64,000 nucleotides of DNA from Mesorhabditis belari (GCA_958450365.1 CAUEEP010000865.1:124001-188000); one strand, 5' to 3'; numbered from the stretch's first letter, positions 31,384 to 42,705 are shown. Made by a program: numbers and translations. The notes: generated by a model from the sequence alone, not told the origin.

Positions 31384-31642
31384 TACCGTAATTACTCTAA
31401 TAGTTACTGTAATAGTACCCCATCCCCCTCGTACAGTCGCGTAGTCGCAAGAGTTTTTTCGTATTTCATTTTTTCGAAGCACCCGTACTTTCAAAAAATA
31501 GCCCTGAATTTCAGCTATTTTTTGATACTTAAGCGCGCATTGTAGCATAAACCAGTGTGGAGAAAAACTCGTTCAAAGCTAGACTACGCAACACTCCGCA
31601 CCGTCATTATTGGGGTGGGGTACTATTACAGTATTTACGGTA
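31384..31642. mobile_element. ~258-bp inverted-repeat element, TACCGTAA ends
   Basis: Left end TACCGTAATTACTCTAATAG, then TACTGTAATAGTACCCCATC; right end GATGGGGTACTATTACAG-like, then TATTTACGGTA. The core is non-coding. Different from the CTCTCTAATAG family but similar in size. Confidence 0.65.
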
Positions 31643-31847
31643 GTTTTACAGTTGAATTTCTAATCAGGATGTTCTTTTTTGCTTTAATAGTTCCTGTTTG
31701 AAGATGAATAAGATGAAAATCGAAGAAACAGTAATCGATAAATCTCGATTTTTCAAAGAAACAGTAATCTCAGCAATCGATAAGTTTTAAGCGCTTTCCT
31801 TTTGTTTCATATGTTGACCGTGAAGTTATGGATTGGGGTTGAGAATC

Positions 31848-32216
31848 GAAAAACTTGTCGGCCCTGGGATTACCTCTCACTTACCCGGGTCATCCCCATC
31901 GAACCAAGCCAAGATTGCGCGGGGAACACTCTACCAATCAGCCACATCAACACTTATGCCATTGCAGCCAGGAAAATGGTTTTATACCTTTACCACATGT
32001 TCAGAAGGGCTTAGAAAAAAAACAATTTTTGCAATTTTTTGCATTCTAAGCCTTTCTGAACATGTAGCAAAGGTATAAAACCCCTTTCCTGGCGGCAATG
32101 GCATAAGTGTCGATGTGGCTGATTGATAGAGTGTTCCCCGCGCAATCTTGGCTTGGTTCGGTGGGGATGACCCGGGTAAGTGAGAGGTGTCGCGTTCGAA
32201 TCCCAGGACCGACATT
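31848..32216. mobile_element. Inverted pair of tRNA-derived SINE copies
   Basis: Two head-to-head copies. Right copy (plus): TGGCTGATTGATAGAGTG (A-box), GGTAAGTGAGAGGTGTCGCG and TTCGAATCCCAGGACCGACA (B-box and acceptor). Left copy (minus) repeats it with small deletions. The A-box/B-box distance exceeds that of a normal tRNA. Confidence 0.65.
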
Positions 32217-32582
32217 TTTGTCCATGAGAATGAAAGTCTATCCGATACCATAAAAACCTTTGTTCAAAGACACATTTATACATAAAAATTAAAAGGAAAC
32301 AAAAGAAAATACTAGCTTTTCTTAAAGTACCCGATTTTTTTAAGGTTTTTTTCTTGAATTTCCCTCAATTTGTTTTTAGCTATAGACCTTTTTCTTTGTT
32401 AAAAATGAAAGATTCAATACTTTTTCATAGATAAAATCCTTTATCTCACAAAAATCAGACCATAAAACTCGGAAACAAGTTTAAAGAAAGAAAAAAAAGA
32501 CTTTCAAGACCCGTTTATGATAGAAAATCTCAAAAAAAGAAAAAAAGAAGAAAATTACATCTAATTTACACACAAAAAATCC

Positions 32583-32665
32583 AATAGAGAGACCGGAAAT
32601 GAGCAAAAAAAAAAAGAAGAAAAAGAAAAAAGAAGAAAAAGAAAGAAGAAAAGGAAAAAAAGAAA
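32583..32665. repeat. Purine-rich AAAGAAGAAAAAG tract
   Basis: Low-complexity polypurine sequence with no gene signal. Confidence 0.7.
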
Positions 32666-32724
32666 TTTTCGTTGACACAAAGGTATTGCTTTTGATGTGA
32701 AGATATTTTCCACCAATTCTATTC

Positions 32725-33271
32725 TATATGTCGTAGCCGTTTACGAAATTCAGCCGCTAACGAATGAGGGTATTTCCGGGCATCCAATCAAAAAGTCACC
32801 CGCATAAAAAATGTTCATAATACATACATTTTATAATAAATTTTTGAAATTAGCTCATTTAGTTCAGTAGAAATTTTTTTTTGAGCCCCCAAAGTTTAGG
32901 TTCAAAAATGCCCTAAAATGGCGATAAAAAATTTTCTACTCAGCCAAAAAACTTGCCTATTAGCTCATTTTGTAGCCAATTTTATGTAGTTTCTTAAAGT
33001 AAAGCCATTTAAAACAATTTTTCGTTGAAAGTAGAAGAAAGAGGGCGAGGAACAAATTCAGGGCAATTCTAAATGTGAAAACAGCGACCGAGTTCAACGG
33101 AAGTCGTTCCTCGCCCTCTTTCTCCTAGCTTTGAAAAATAAATGTTCAATGTAGCTTTACTTTAAGAAACTACATCAAATTGGCTACAAAATAAGCTATT
33201 AGGCAAGTTTTTTGGCTCAGTAGAAAATTTTTTATAGCCAGGCTGAATTTCGTAAACGGCTACGACATATA
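32725..33271. mobile_element. Foldback element with TATGTCGTAGCCGTTTACG ends (copy 2)
   Basis: Second copy of the 25918-26628 element, with both tips intact (TATATGTCGTAGCCG ... CGGCTACGACATATA). The right arm is shortened by an internal deletion that joins TTTTTTATAGCCA to GGCTGAATTTCG. Confidence 0.85.
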
Positions 33272-33273
33272 TA

Positions 33274-33792
33274 CCCTAAAGTCTCGAGTATAAGTTGATC
33301 CGAGTATAAGTTCTGCCTTAATTTACATTCGCTTTAATTGCTTTGAATTTCTTTTTGTTGGGTTTTTATACATTTTTATTGTTATATAAACTTTTATTAT
33401 TGTTCTTGGAGCGCGGGATACTACAGGGTGACAGCCTATCACCATTGCTATTTGTTATGTGCATGGATACATCCAGACGATAGTGTTGAAGAAGACGCTG
33501 GAAAGCATCTCTTTCGACCGTCGACGTGGACTTTGGCCGGATGAAGAGGCCAGGGAGGGATCCATAAGACTGAGCACCGGAGGGGAGCAGGGCGGACGCG
33601 CCGAGCCACGCCCGGAGCAACAAATAACAGCATAAAATTGCTATAACCCCCAATAAATTTACTTCTATTATTGTTCTTAAAAAGCAAAAAAGTTATGCTG
33701 CAGCGGGGTTCGAACCCTCGACACACCGCACCGGAGACAGCCGTCAATTTGCATGCGAAAACCAGACAGAACTTATACTCGCGACTATAGGG
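33274..33792. mobile_element. Element with CCCTAAAGTCTCGAGTATAA ends carrying RT and tRNA-like pieces
   Basis: Ends CCCTAAAGTCTCGAGTATAA and TTATACTCGCGACTATAGGG are imperfect inverted repeats. Inside is an RT-like peptide (33409-33470: ERGILQGDSLSPLLFVMCMD, motif LQGDSLSP) and, on the minus strand near 33700-33740, GTCGAGGGTTCGAACCCCG, a tRNA B-box. The middle is unusually GC-rich for this window. It abuts the foldback element on its left. Confidence 0.65.
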
Positions 33793-34275
33793 TAACTCTT
33801 TTTTAAAGGTAATACTTTTCAAATTTGTTTTCCGATTTGAAAAGTATAAGCTGAAGGATTTTTGTGTCTATTGACACCAAGAATTAGTCATTTTTCATTT
33901 TTTTTGAGAATAATGGGGTTATTTGCAAGCTATTAAACCAAATATTTACTCAAGTTATCATCATTTTTTTTGCAGAAATCCTTCAGCTTTTCAAAACTTG
34001 AAATGAAATTTAAAAAATATTACATTTAGATGAGTTTATATGAGATGAAATTGGTGAAATCGAAAAAATGAACGAGGGAGATCAAAAAATTTGAGACTAG
34101 CTGGTAGAATTAAAGCCGAAAAATTGACCTTATTGTGGAATAATTTGAAACAAACGATTTTTCATCCTTAGAACTACTTGTTTCAAACGTGCAAAACTTC
34201 AATTTTAGCATTTTTTTCTTTGCAAGAATTTCAATGTTTCAAAGTTTTAGGTTATCAAGACTTGTTTCCAAGTCA

Positions 34276-34655
34276 GTTAAGAGGGAGGAGGGCGGAGAAT
34301 CTGTAGAGAAGAGGACCAAATCTGTAGAGAAGAGGAACCAAATCTCTAGAGAAAAGGAACCAAATCTGTACCGAGAAGGAATAAATCTGTAGAGAAAAGG
34401 AACCAAATCTGTACTGAAAAGGAACCAAATCTGTACTGAAAAGGAACCAAATCTCTAGAGAAAAGGAACCAAATCTCTAGAGAAAAGGAACCAAATCTCT
34501 AGAGAAAAGGAACCAAATCTCTAGAGAAAGGGAACCAAATCTCTAGAGAAAAGCAACCAAATCTCTAGAGAAAAGGAACCAAATCTCTACCGAAAAGAAA
34601 CCAAATCTGCAAAGCAAGCAAAAATCTGTACTGAAAAGGAATCAAATCTGCGGAT
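34276..34655. repeat. 23-bp minisatellite (AGAGAAAAGGAACCAAATCT)
   Basis: About 16 units, same core as the short array at 8880-9015. Located just beyond the 3' end of the Ly-6 gene. Confidence 0.9.
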
Positions 34656-34781
34656 CGAGGTCAATTTTCAACAATTCCAATTCCAATTCCTAGCTGGCTA
34701 CTGTTATAAAATTCCAATCAATTATCACCTAGTGGACGTCTGTTCTATTCTTTCTTTCTACAATTTGTAACTTATTTTGTT

Positions 34782-37700
34782 TCAAATATCGGGCCATGGT
34801 GGCCGCAAGAAGCCGGCTATTAAAACGATGAAGAAAACGGTGAAAAAGTGAAATCGTGAACCGGCTGCTCCGCTATTGCAACGATCCCCGTAACAGCTGC
34901 AGAGTTGCACCTAAAAATTGTGAAATTAACATGAAAATCCTATTAATTGCTTTATAAGAACTTGCTTTTAACGCAGTCAATTTTTTACAGTACTTTTTGA
35001 AGTTTAAAACAATTATTATGTTCCTTTTGATTGAGATCTTTTGATTGATTGACATTGACATCTAAAAGACATCTATTTTATTCAATTACCGTAGCTACAC
35101 CGCCATTTTTTCATCCGATCAGCTCAATTTTGGTGTCATTCGATGAGGAATCATAAGGATCAGACAAAATGGTACAAAAATTGAGTTCACCGGATGTAGA
35201 TTGACGGCTGGATTACGGCTGGCTTGATTTGACTGGCTTGATTTGAAAAATTGACGGCTGGATTACGGTAGTTGAATCAAATAGATGTTTTTTAGATAAA
35301 AATAGATAAAAACTTTAATTCTAAATGCGTGGAAATTAGATATGAGATTTCGGCTTTCAATTCGAATACAGAAAACGAAAAACGAACCTCTCCCAAAACA
35401 TCTCGCTCTTGTTCTTTGGTCGGATTGAAGAGGCTCGCTCGTGAAAGCGTTCGGCATTGATTCTACAAAAGCTTTAAATAATGTTTTCTCAATTTTAAGC
35501 CATTAGTTTAATGGGTAACGTGTGTATTTCGATTGAGAGCATCGGTAAGAAAGCCATCAACTTCAATCCATCAACTCCAGGAAACACCGTTGAAATTGAA
35601 ACACACAACTTTTGTTTACTTTTACAATTACTTTTGTTGAAGTATTTTTGTGAAGTAGAACTTGGAAATGCCAGCATTCCATTGGTGTTTACGTCAAAAT
35701 TGGATATCCACGAAACCCACGAGTCATAAGGGTTCTACAGAGGTTTGTAAGCATGAGCTCGTGACCTAATGGATAGTGGCCTAGAACTCTCACTGTTTTT
35801 TTTCCTAAGTAGCCTTTTTGTAGCCTTTTGTAGCCTTTTGTAGCCTTTTGTAGCCTTTTCCTAAGTAGCCTTTTTCAAAATCGAAACAATCAAATTCAAG
35901 ATTGAAACTGTTTTTTCTGAATTTCAAAACGAAAGAAACGCAAAACTCGCTCGTCAAGTCCAAATGCATCAATTGATTTGTTCAGCGCTCAAAAATAACG
36001 ACAAAACTTGAAACACTAACATTCTGATTGAAGCGATGCGTCCGAATGGCGCTTTCGTTAAACCCGTTCCTCAGCACTCGATCCATACAACCGCGAATGT
36101 GCTTGAAACCGATCAGAACTCCTGAAAAATTGATTGGTTTCAAAATTAGTCCAGTTAAATTAAATATTTACGACCTAATTCGATGATACTCACACTTTTA
36201 TAGGCACTTATTATCTAAAGACAATCGTTTGCTCAACTCACCAGCTTCAATGTCAGGCTCCATGAGACTCACGCAAACACTGCTGCAACCAATCGTCGGC
36301 ATCGCTCTCTCTAACTGGGGATCTTTGCAACGATCGGTGAATACCTGAGCAAATCTTATTTGTAAAAATCTGTAAGCTTTTTCATGAGAAAATAAGTCTT
36401 TTAGACTTTTGCAAGATTTATATCATATTTTATAGTAAAATCTATTAAAAGATACTTTATTCAACATGAATAAGTGGATACAACACAACGGAGGACACAA
36501 TTTTTACCCCTACAATGTAGTTAAGAAAAAACCCAACTTAATGGGAAAAAGAACACACTTGATTTTGCCAGCGAGATCGAAATCTCGACCTTCCGATTAG
36601 GAGACAAGACTCCTAACCAGTCGGCCAACTGGACTATTACAAAATCTTTTAACACATTGGATGTTTGTTTCCTTGTTCAATCAACTAACAATCTTTCCCA
36701 TTCTTCAACAGTTATGCCTGACTTTCTACAAGATGTGTTATACCGCATATCGAGATTCTACCGCGAGCTCCAACTGATTCCTTGTTACCTTTATTCACTT
36801 TGAAACACGATCCTTGTAAAACTCGAAAATTACTCTAGTTAACTATTTTTTGAAAACGCCTTAAGACTATATAGCAAATACAGTTTTAGTGGGTTTATAA
36901 TGCTCATGAGCAACTAATTTTTACACTCATCTTTTCAAGCTCTACAAAATGTTTTATACCGCATAGCGAGATTCCACCGCGAGCTCCAACCGGTTCCTTG
37001 TTAACTATCAATTCAACTGACAATATACGGATTGATTCATAGATTTTTTTTGACACTTCTTGTTTTACAAACGATTTTACAGTGACTTTTTCTAATCCTA
37101 GGCAAAATACGATATTATTTTTTTAATCAAATCCACTAATTTTCTCTAAAATCTAACAAAAAAACCTCAAAAAGCATTCTTGATGAGTTGAATACTAAAA
37201 AACATTAAAATCCTCATTTTCAAAGTATAAAATGGTAAATCGATGGAATTTCCGAAGTTTACAAGCATTGTGTTTCAAAGTAAACGCTGTTTAACCATTA
37301 TTTCAATCGGTAATTTCATAAAAGCTGGTTGGGCAACTGATTGACTTTGGACTTTCAATAGTTCCTACTTGGTTCCTTTATAGTTCCTATTTGGTTCCTT
37401 TAAAGTTCCTTTATAGTTCCTTTATAGTCCTCTTATCGTTCCTTTATAGCTCCCTTATAGTTCCTTTATAGTTCCTTTATAGTTCCTCTCTAGTTCCTTT
37501 ATAGCCCTCTTATCGTTCCTTTATAGTTCCTTTATAGTTCCTTTATAGTTCCTCTCTAGTTCCTTTATAGTCCTCTTATCGTTCCTTTATCGTTCCTTTA
37601 TAGTTCCTATCTAGTTCCTTTATAATCCCGAATTCTCAAAACTCACTTTTGGCGACAAATACGTTGTGTGCAGGTACTTCCAACTCGTCTGATACGACAA

Positions 37701-38321
37701 CGACATACAGCTATAGCATTCGATTTGTCGTGGAATCGCACCTGAATTGAATTTAGGTAGTTTTCACAAGAGATTCTTGTTGTCTCATCCGATTTTTAAA
37801 CCTTTTTTCTCCACCAACGAAGCACAATTTCTTTTATATTAATTCTTAAACTCTTGTAGCCACCGGTTTTTCTTTGAAACATTAAATTTTTAAACAGTGC
37901 TATATTTACTTTAAATTGTTGACGACTTATTGAAATTTGAATTCAATAAACGATTTGATTGATTTTTGCTCACCATTTTAGCTCACCATTTACTTAACTC
38001 CTTTCTTTTTTCCTTTTTAAATAGATATTGGAATAGAATAGATAGAATAGATAGAAAGTTTTCTAATCATATCGTTTTGGATTTGTTTTTACTTTTAAAT
38101 GACTTCTTTTGGTTTGATTTTCTTCTTTAACTTTTAAGAATTGGCTCTTATTCAAAGCACTTGAATTTTTTGAAAAATTCTAGCAAAAACTCACTCCAAA
38201 AACTCAACAAAACAGCAAAAAAGCAAAAAAAGCAAAACAAAAACTCACTATAATACTCGAAAGCATTGCAATGTTGTAGGAGAAATAATAGAAAAAACTC
38301 TACAAGAAACGAAAGATCCAT
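34782..38321 (-). CDS. GPI-anchored Ly-6/three-finger protein, ODR-2/HOT-like, complete
   Basis: Predicted cell-surface protein of 191 residues. Exons: 38321-38249, 37741-37647, 36344-36242, 36121-36021, 35462-35388, 34910-34782 (TGA); all phases agree. A signal peptide (MDLSFLVEFFLLFLLQHCNA) is followed by ten cysteines: 33, 36, 62, 76, 80, 102, 127, 153, 155, 160. The opening IECYSCMSLSYQTSW and closing LCSCYGDRCN are the classic first and last loops of an Ly-6/uPAR domain. NSGAAGS then gives a plausible GPI attachment site before a hydrophobic tail (FHFFTVFFIVLIAGFL). N112-E-S is a potential glycosylation site. The spacing CYSC...W...FTDRC and GC...C resembles nematode ODR-2 and its HOT relatives; that assignment is from memory of the family. 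Introns contain a SINE, short tandem repeats and a plus-strand ORF. Confidence 0.85.
35511..35729 (+). CDS. Unidentified ORF inside a Ly-6 intron, opposite strand
   Basis: ATG to TAA, 72 residues, starting MGNVCISIESIGKKAINFNP and ending VELGNASIPLVFTSKLDIHE plus a few residues. Composition is better than in the surrounding intron. MGNxC at the start would fit N-myristoylation if this is a true start. It is followed by a partial tRNA-like sequence (GACCTAATGGATAGTGGC), so it may be part of a retroposed or mobile segment. No family recognised. Confidence 0.35.
   Translation: MGNVCISIESIGKKAINFNPSTPGNTVEIETHNFCLLLQLLLLKYFCEVELGNASIPLVFTSKLDIHETHES
35818..35875. repeat. TTTTGTAGCC short tandem repeat
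   Basis: Five or so units of a 10-bp repeat, in a Ly-6 intron. Confidence 0.8.
36440..36648 (-). mobile_element. tRNA-derived SINE with a LINE-like tail
   Basis: Minus strand: AGTCCAGTTGGCCGACTGGT (A-box), GGTCGAGATTTCGATCTCGC (B-box), a ~100-bp body, then GAATAAAGTATC. The same tail closes the LINE at 9510-9830. It lies in the second intron of the Ly-6 gene. Confidence 0.7.
36700..37010. repeat. Two copies of a ~70-bp segment (TATACCGCATA.CGAGATTC)
   Basis: TGTTATACCGCATATCGAGA with ACCGCGAGCTCCAACTG occurs near 36725-36785 and again near 36950-37000, both in the second Ly-6 intron. The frame LYRISRFYRELQLIPC is open in both but changes several residues, so coding is doubtful. Confidence 0.5.
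37359..37625. repeat. TTCCTTTATAG minisatellite
   Basis: Over 20 units of a 11-13 bp repeat (AGTTCCTTTAT with TCCTCTTATCG variants) directly next to exon 2 of the Ly-6 gene. Confidence 0.9.
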
Positions 38322-38880
38322 TTAGCGTTTGTTCAGGCGCATAACTTGCCCTAGATTCTTTCTCTGAAATTTTCAATTGCGAAAGTGAAAATAAAAATGA
38401 ATTTTAAAAATAAAGACTTCAAAGTTTAAAATTGTTGAATTGAAACGGAAAATCGAAAAAAAAATTTAAAAAAACTAAAATAAAAAACTAATGTTTCAAA
38501 AAAAACGACATTAGATTGATTTTTTGTCTTTAAGAATTTGTAAATTAAAATTTTGATGCTTTTGAAGTCGAAAGTTCGAAAGGTTTTAAAGTAATAGAGG
38601 AAAAGATACAAATATATACAAAAGAACAAGTTTAATTCGAATCACCGAATTCACTGAAAAATGGGTTTGTAATGTCAGTTAGACAAATTCCCAGCGTCAG
38701 TGGGCCTTGTCCTGGGCCTTTTCTAAGAACGGATTCAATAGCTAAAATTGTTTCAAATGCAGGATAGTTTAGAGAAAAAGGTACAAATAACAACAAATAA
38801 CACTCAATAAGACATTAAATTAAATAATAAATCGATTTTTGAGATAAATTGTTTCAAAGTTGATAGTAATTAGTGGAGAA

Positions 38881-38935
38881 TGATATTTCATTGTCCAGTA
38901 GTGTACGTTGTGTGCAGGTACTTCCAACTCGTTTG
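38881..38935. pseudogene. Ly-6 exon 2 fragment fused to a MITE end
   Basis: ATTTCATTGTCCAGTAGTGT is the right end of the MITE found intact at 39477; directly after it CGTTGTGTGCAGGTACTTCC and AACTCGT match exon 2 (37660-37688). Too short to be functional. Confidence 0.7.
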
Positions 38936-39461
38936 AATGCTTTTGGAGTCAAAAGTTCGAAAGGTTTTAAAGTAATAGAGGAAGAGATACAAAAGAATCT
39001 AATTAATATCTACAAACAACAATGTTTAATTGTTTTTAACTGAATTCGTTGAATTCACTGAAATAACTGAATGTTAGTGTTTTTAAAGTCAATGTTTCAA
39101 AGTTAGACTCAAATAGAAAGAATTCTCAGCGTCAATGAGCTTGTCTTTTTGTCCAATACTCAATAATCATCAAATCATCATTAAATCCACCAATTATCTC
39201 TAAAATCGAACAAAAAACCCCCTAAAAGCATTCTTGATGAGTTGAATACGAAAAAAACATATTAAAATCCTCATTTTCAAAGTATAAAATGGCAAATTGA
39301 TGGAATTTCCGAAGCTTACAATCATTGTGTTTCAAAGTGGACCCTGTTTAACCATTATTTGTTTAACCAATCGGTGATTTCATAAAAGCTGGTTGGGCAA
39401 CTGATTTGACTTTTGATTGGCAACTGATTGTCTTCAATAGAAATCCCGAATTCAAAACGAC

Positions 39462-39752
39462 TTTTGGCGACAAATACAGTACTGGATAATGAAATATGAT
39501 ATTTGAAAAAAAAGATCGTCACTTTCGCGCGTCTGTAACTCCCATGTCTTTGAGTTTAAACTATTAGTGTTATACATTTTCTGAAAGCTCTTTTCAAGGG
39601 CTACACAATGGTAATATTAATATTTAGAAATACGGTAAAGACAAGGGAGTTACAGACGTCGTTACAGACGCGCAAAAGTGACGATCTTTTTTCAAATATG
39701 ATATTTCATTGTCCAGTAGTGTACGTTGTGTGCAGGTACTTTCAACTCGTTT
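39462..39752. pseudogene. Duplicated Ly-6 exon 2 fragment split by a MITE
   Basis: CTTTTGGCGACAAATA (39461-39476) and CGTTGTGTGCAGGTACT (from 39724) are contiguous in the real exon 2 (37647-37690) but are separated here by a ~245-bp MITE. The join falls at TA, as for Tc1/mariner-type insertion. Confidence 0.75.
39477..39722. mobile_element. ~245-bp MITE, ACTACTGGACAATGAAATAT ends (copy 1)
   Basis: Terminal repeats ACTGGATAATGAAATATGAT and ATCATATTTCATTGTCCAGT-like (as read inverted), with an inner inverted repeat ACGCGCAAAAGTGACGATC. Copy 2 lies at 62225-62468. Confidence 0.8.
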
Positions 39753-40615
39753 GAGTACTTTTGGAGTCAAAGGTTTAAAAGGTTTTAAAGTAATAGAGGA
39801 AAAGATACAAAAGAATATAATTAATATCTACAAACAACAATGTTTAATTGTTTTTAACTGAATTCACTGAAATAACTGAAATAACTGAATGTTAGTGTTT
39901 TTGAAGTCAATGTTTCAAAGTTAGACTCAAATAGAAAGAATTCGCAGCGTCAATGGGCTTGTCCCTGTCCTGGGCCTTTTCTAAGAACGGATTCAATAGC
40001 TAAAATTGTTTCAAATGCAAGATAGTTTAGAGAAAAAGGTCAAATAACAACAAATAACACTCAATAAGACATTAAATTAAATAATAAATCGATTTTTGAG
40101 ATAAATGTTTCAAAAGTTGATAGTAATTAGTGGAGAATTTTATCAGAAAAAGCCAAGCATTGATTTTAAGATAAATGTTTCAAAGTTGGGAATTAACAAA
40201 AAGGATTTTCAATCCAAGTGCTTAATCTCACTTTTTCTCAACTTTTTAAAAGATTATTGATCGAGTAAGAATCCTTTTTCCTAGCGGAAATTCATTTTTT
40301 CGAAAATTTTGCTCTCCGTTCAAAACTGAGCTGTGCTCCCGCTCATGGCTCAAGTGTCCCAAGGATTTTGTGGGTTTTTTTCGAAAGAGTTTTCCTTTTC
40401 TTTTCTGTTCAACAAATGCCCACCTGGCGGCGATATTATGACAAAAATGACAATTGTTTAAAAGAGAGGAAAATGACGGAAAGATCAGTGGAACAGCAGA
40501 GATTTGAAGCCGGAAAAGTGGCTTGAAACAATTTTCTTGCAGCAAGCCAAGATTTTTTCAGTTTGTTAATTTCAGAATATGAAACAGACTTTTAAAAAAC
40601 ACTTTCAACAAGCTA

Positions 40616-40685
40616 TCCAAATAAAGATTTGGATCCAAATAAAGATCCAAATAAAGATCCAAATAAAGATTCAAATAAAGATCAA
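40616..40685. repeat. AAATAAAGATCC short tandem repeat
   Basis: Five units of about 13 bp. Confidence 0.8.
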
Positions 40686-40860
40686 ACTTTGATAATCAGT
40701 CTAGAAATTCACATAAACTTTAACATAAACTCGTAACAATAAACTTTGGCAATCATTTTATTAAGCGATAATATTCTTGTTAAACTTTATATGTTTTAAA
40801 GAGGAAATGTCAAGCTTTCAAATGATATAAAATAGAAAAATTTGTAGAGAACATTTCTAT

Positions 40861-41140
40861 AGTCGAATTATAGTTATGGTTATAGTTAGAGTCAAGATTT
40901 AGCGTGTTATAGTTAGAGTCAAGATTTAGAGTATAGTTATTGTTAGAATCAAGATTTAGAGCATAGCTATGGTTAGAGCCAAGATTTAGAGTATAGTTAT
41001 AGTTAGAGTCAAGATTTAGAGTATAGTTATTGTTAGAGCCAAGATTTAGAGTATAGTTATAGTTAGAGCCAAGATTTAGAGTATAGTTATCGTTAGAATC
41101 AAGATTTAGGGTATAGTTATCCTTAGAGCCAAGATTTCTA
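40861..41140. repeat. ~30-bp minisatellite (AGAGTATAGTTATAGTTAGA)
   Basis: About nine units of GAGTATAGTTATAGTTAGAG with TCAAGATTT. No gene signal. Confidence 0.9.
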
Positions 41141-41149
41141 TAGTCGCTT

Positions 41150-41395
41150 CAACTTTGAAACACAGGTACACTCCGCGCCAAAATACCCTAAATTTGCCCC
41201 AATGATGTGAGTGAATGGGTTTCTCCTGAAAAAGTCCCAAAATCGAGAAAATGTTGTTTGGAATAGAGATGGGATGGGTGAGTGAGTGTGTGCGGGGGTC
41301 ATTTGTTTTTGGCGTTCCCCAGGGGATCGTCTCCCTTCCCTTCTCCTCCCCTTTACATCTCCTAAACAACGATTATCGAAGTTTCAACTACTTTC
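41150..41395. other. GC-richer unassigned stretch
   Basis: GGGTGAGTGAGTGTGTGCGG and CCCCAGGGGATCGTCTCCC stand out from the AT-rich surroundings. No frame with splice sites could be defended. It could be regulatory or a short exon. Confidence 0.3.
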
Positions 41396-42137
41396 CCCAT
41401 TTTTCGAGAAGCTATTTCAGCTAGTCTTTTGAAAGCTTTCGAAAGAATAAGGTACTTGTTTCAAAATGTCGCTTGCTTTAAAGCTGTTGCTTTAAAAAGT
41501 TGAAAATTTGAAAATTTGAAAGTTTGAAAAGTTGAAAATCCAATAGAAAGTTGTCAAAAAGAGTTTCGAATTAAAAAGCTAGGAGTAGGAATTGATTAGT
41601 TTGCAAAATTGGTATTTAAACTGCTTGTGATGAAAGATAACCCTTTGAATATGTAATTTTTAGTTATTATGATTATGATGAAAACTATTGCAATATAACG
41701 CAGTTTACTATTGCAACATAGCGCATTTTATTAGAAAAAAGCTAGCTGATTTTGAATATGCAATCAGAACGACGAAAAGATTGTGGAAAATTGTGGAAAT
41801 CGATTGAAAATGACCTCAAATTTGTTGATTTTTGAAAGCTTTTCTCGGATTTTTGGCAAAGATAAGCAAAGTAAGCAATGATTTTTCGGAAAAAGAAATA
41901 GCATCTCTTTGAGACAAATCAAAAAGTGAGCTAGTGAGCTAGACAAATCAAAAGTGCGCTAGTGGATAACCCCTGGACGTCACTCTTGATCTTTTTGACC
42001 CTGATTCGGATCCGCTTTCGACCAAAGCTTTTGCTTTTTTGAAAGACAAAAAGCCTTGTTTCAAAAAATCAATGTCTAAACAATTTTGATAAATTCAATT
42101 GATGGCTTTGATAGAGTGTGTTTCTTTCGAGTAAGTA

Positions 42138-42656
42138 TTGGGTTGGTGAATTGAAAACTGTCGGCTATTGTCATATGTCACAGTTTGAGCACTTTCTTCA
42201 AAAGAAACCCATTTTGGTGTCAATGGAAAAGTTGTCGAGAATCAAAAATGAAGCTTATATCCAAATTTTCAGAACGATTCAAAAACTGGTTTTCAAAGAA
42301 ATGCCAAATTTACGAATTTTCACAAAAGTTGCATTTTAAGCGGAACTACCAAGTGTATCTTTTTGGAAATTTGGCGATAAGCCTAATTTTTGATTCTCTA
42401 CAACTTTTCTATTGACAACAAAATGGGTTTCTTTTGAAGAAAGTGCTCAAACTGAGACATCTCCAGTCCTCCATTTTTGAGTCTCACACTTGTCTCACAC
42501 ACAAACCAAAATCCTACTACGAAAGAGGAAACCGCAAATTGCCTGTAAAATGGGCAGAAGTCGTCAATAATAATGGAAATTATTTGGAATCAATTTATGG
42601 TTTTATGTTGAATAAATTTAGTTCAAAGTCCCGCAGTTTTCAATTCATCAACCCAA
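42138..42656 (+). mobile_element. Mariner relic with both ends, TTGGGTTGGTGAATTGAAAA
   Basis: Ends TTGGGTTGGTGAATTGAAAA and TTTTCAATTCATCAACCCAA are inverted repeats next to TA. Within lies KPKSYYERGNRKLPVKWAE followed by VVNNNGNYLE (about 42506-42595), the conserved C-terminal tail of mariner transposases (YxRGxxKLPxxWxxVxxNNGxY). The central, catalytic part has been replaced by a foldback (GTTGTCGAGAATCAAAAATG and inverse). Confidence 0.85.
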
Positions 42657-42705
42657 TAATTAAAGTAAAAGCTCGAGGCAAATTTTCAACGGTTTTTCCT
42701 TCTTT

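Larger units (their letters stand above)
38577..40140. repeat. Segmental duplications upstream of the Ly-6 gene
   Basis: GGTTTTAAAGTAATAGAGGA occurs at about 38580, 38960 and 39780; AAATTGTTTCAAATGCA with AGGTACAAATAACAACAAAT at 38746 and again from 40005. 39170-39480 repeats 37120-37670 (AAAGCATTCTTGATGAGTTG and following), including part of Ly-6 exon 2. Confidence 0.75.
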
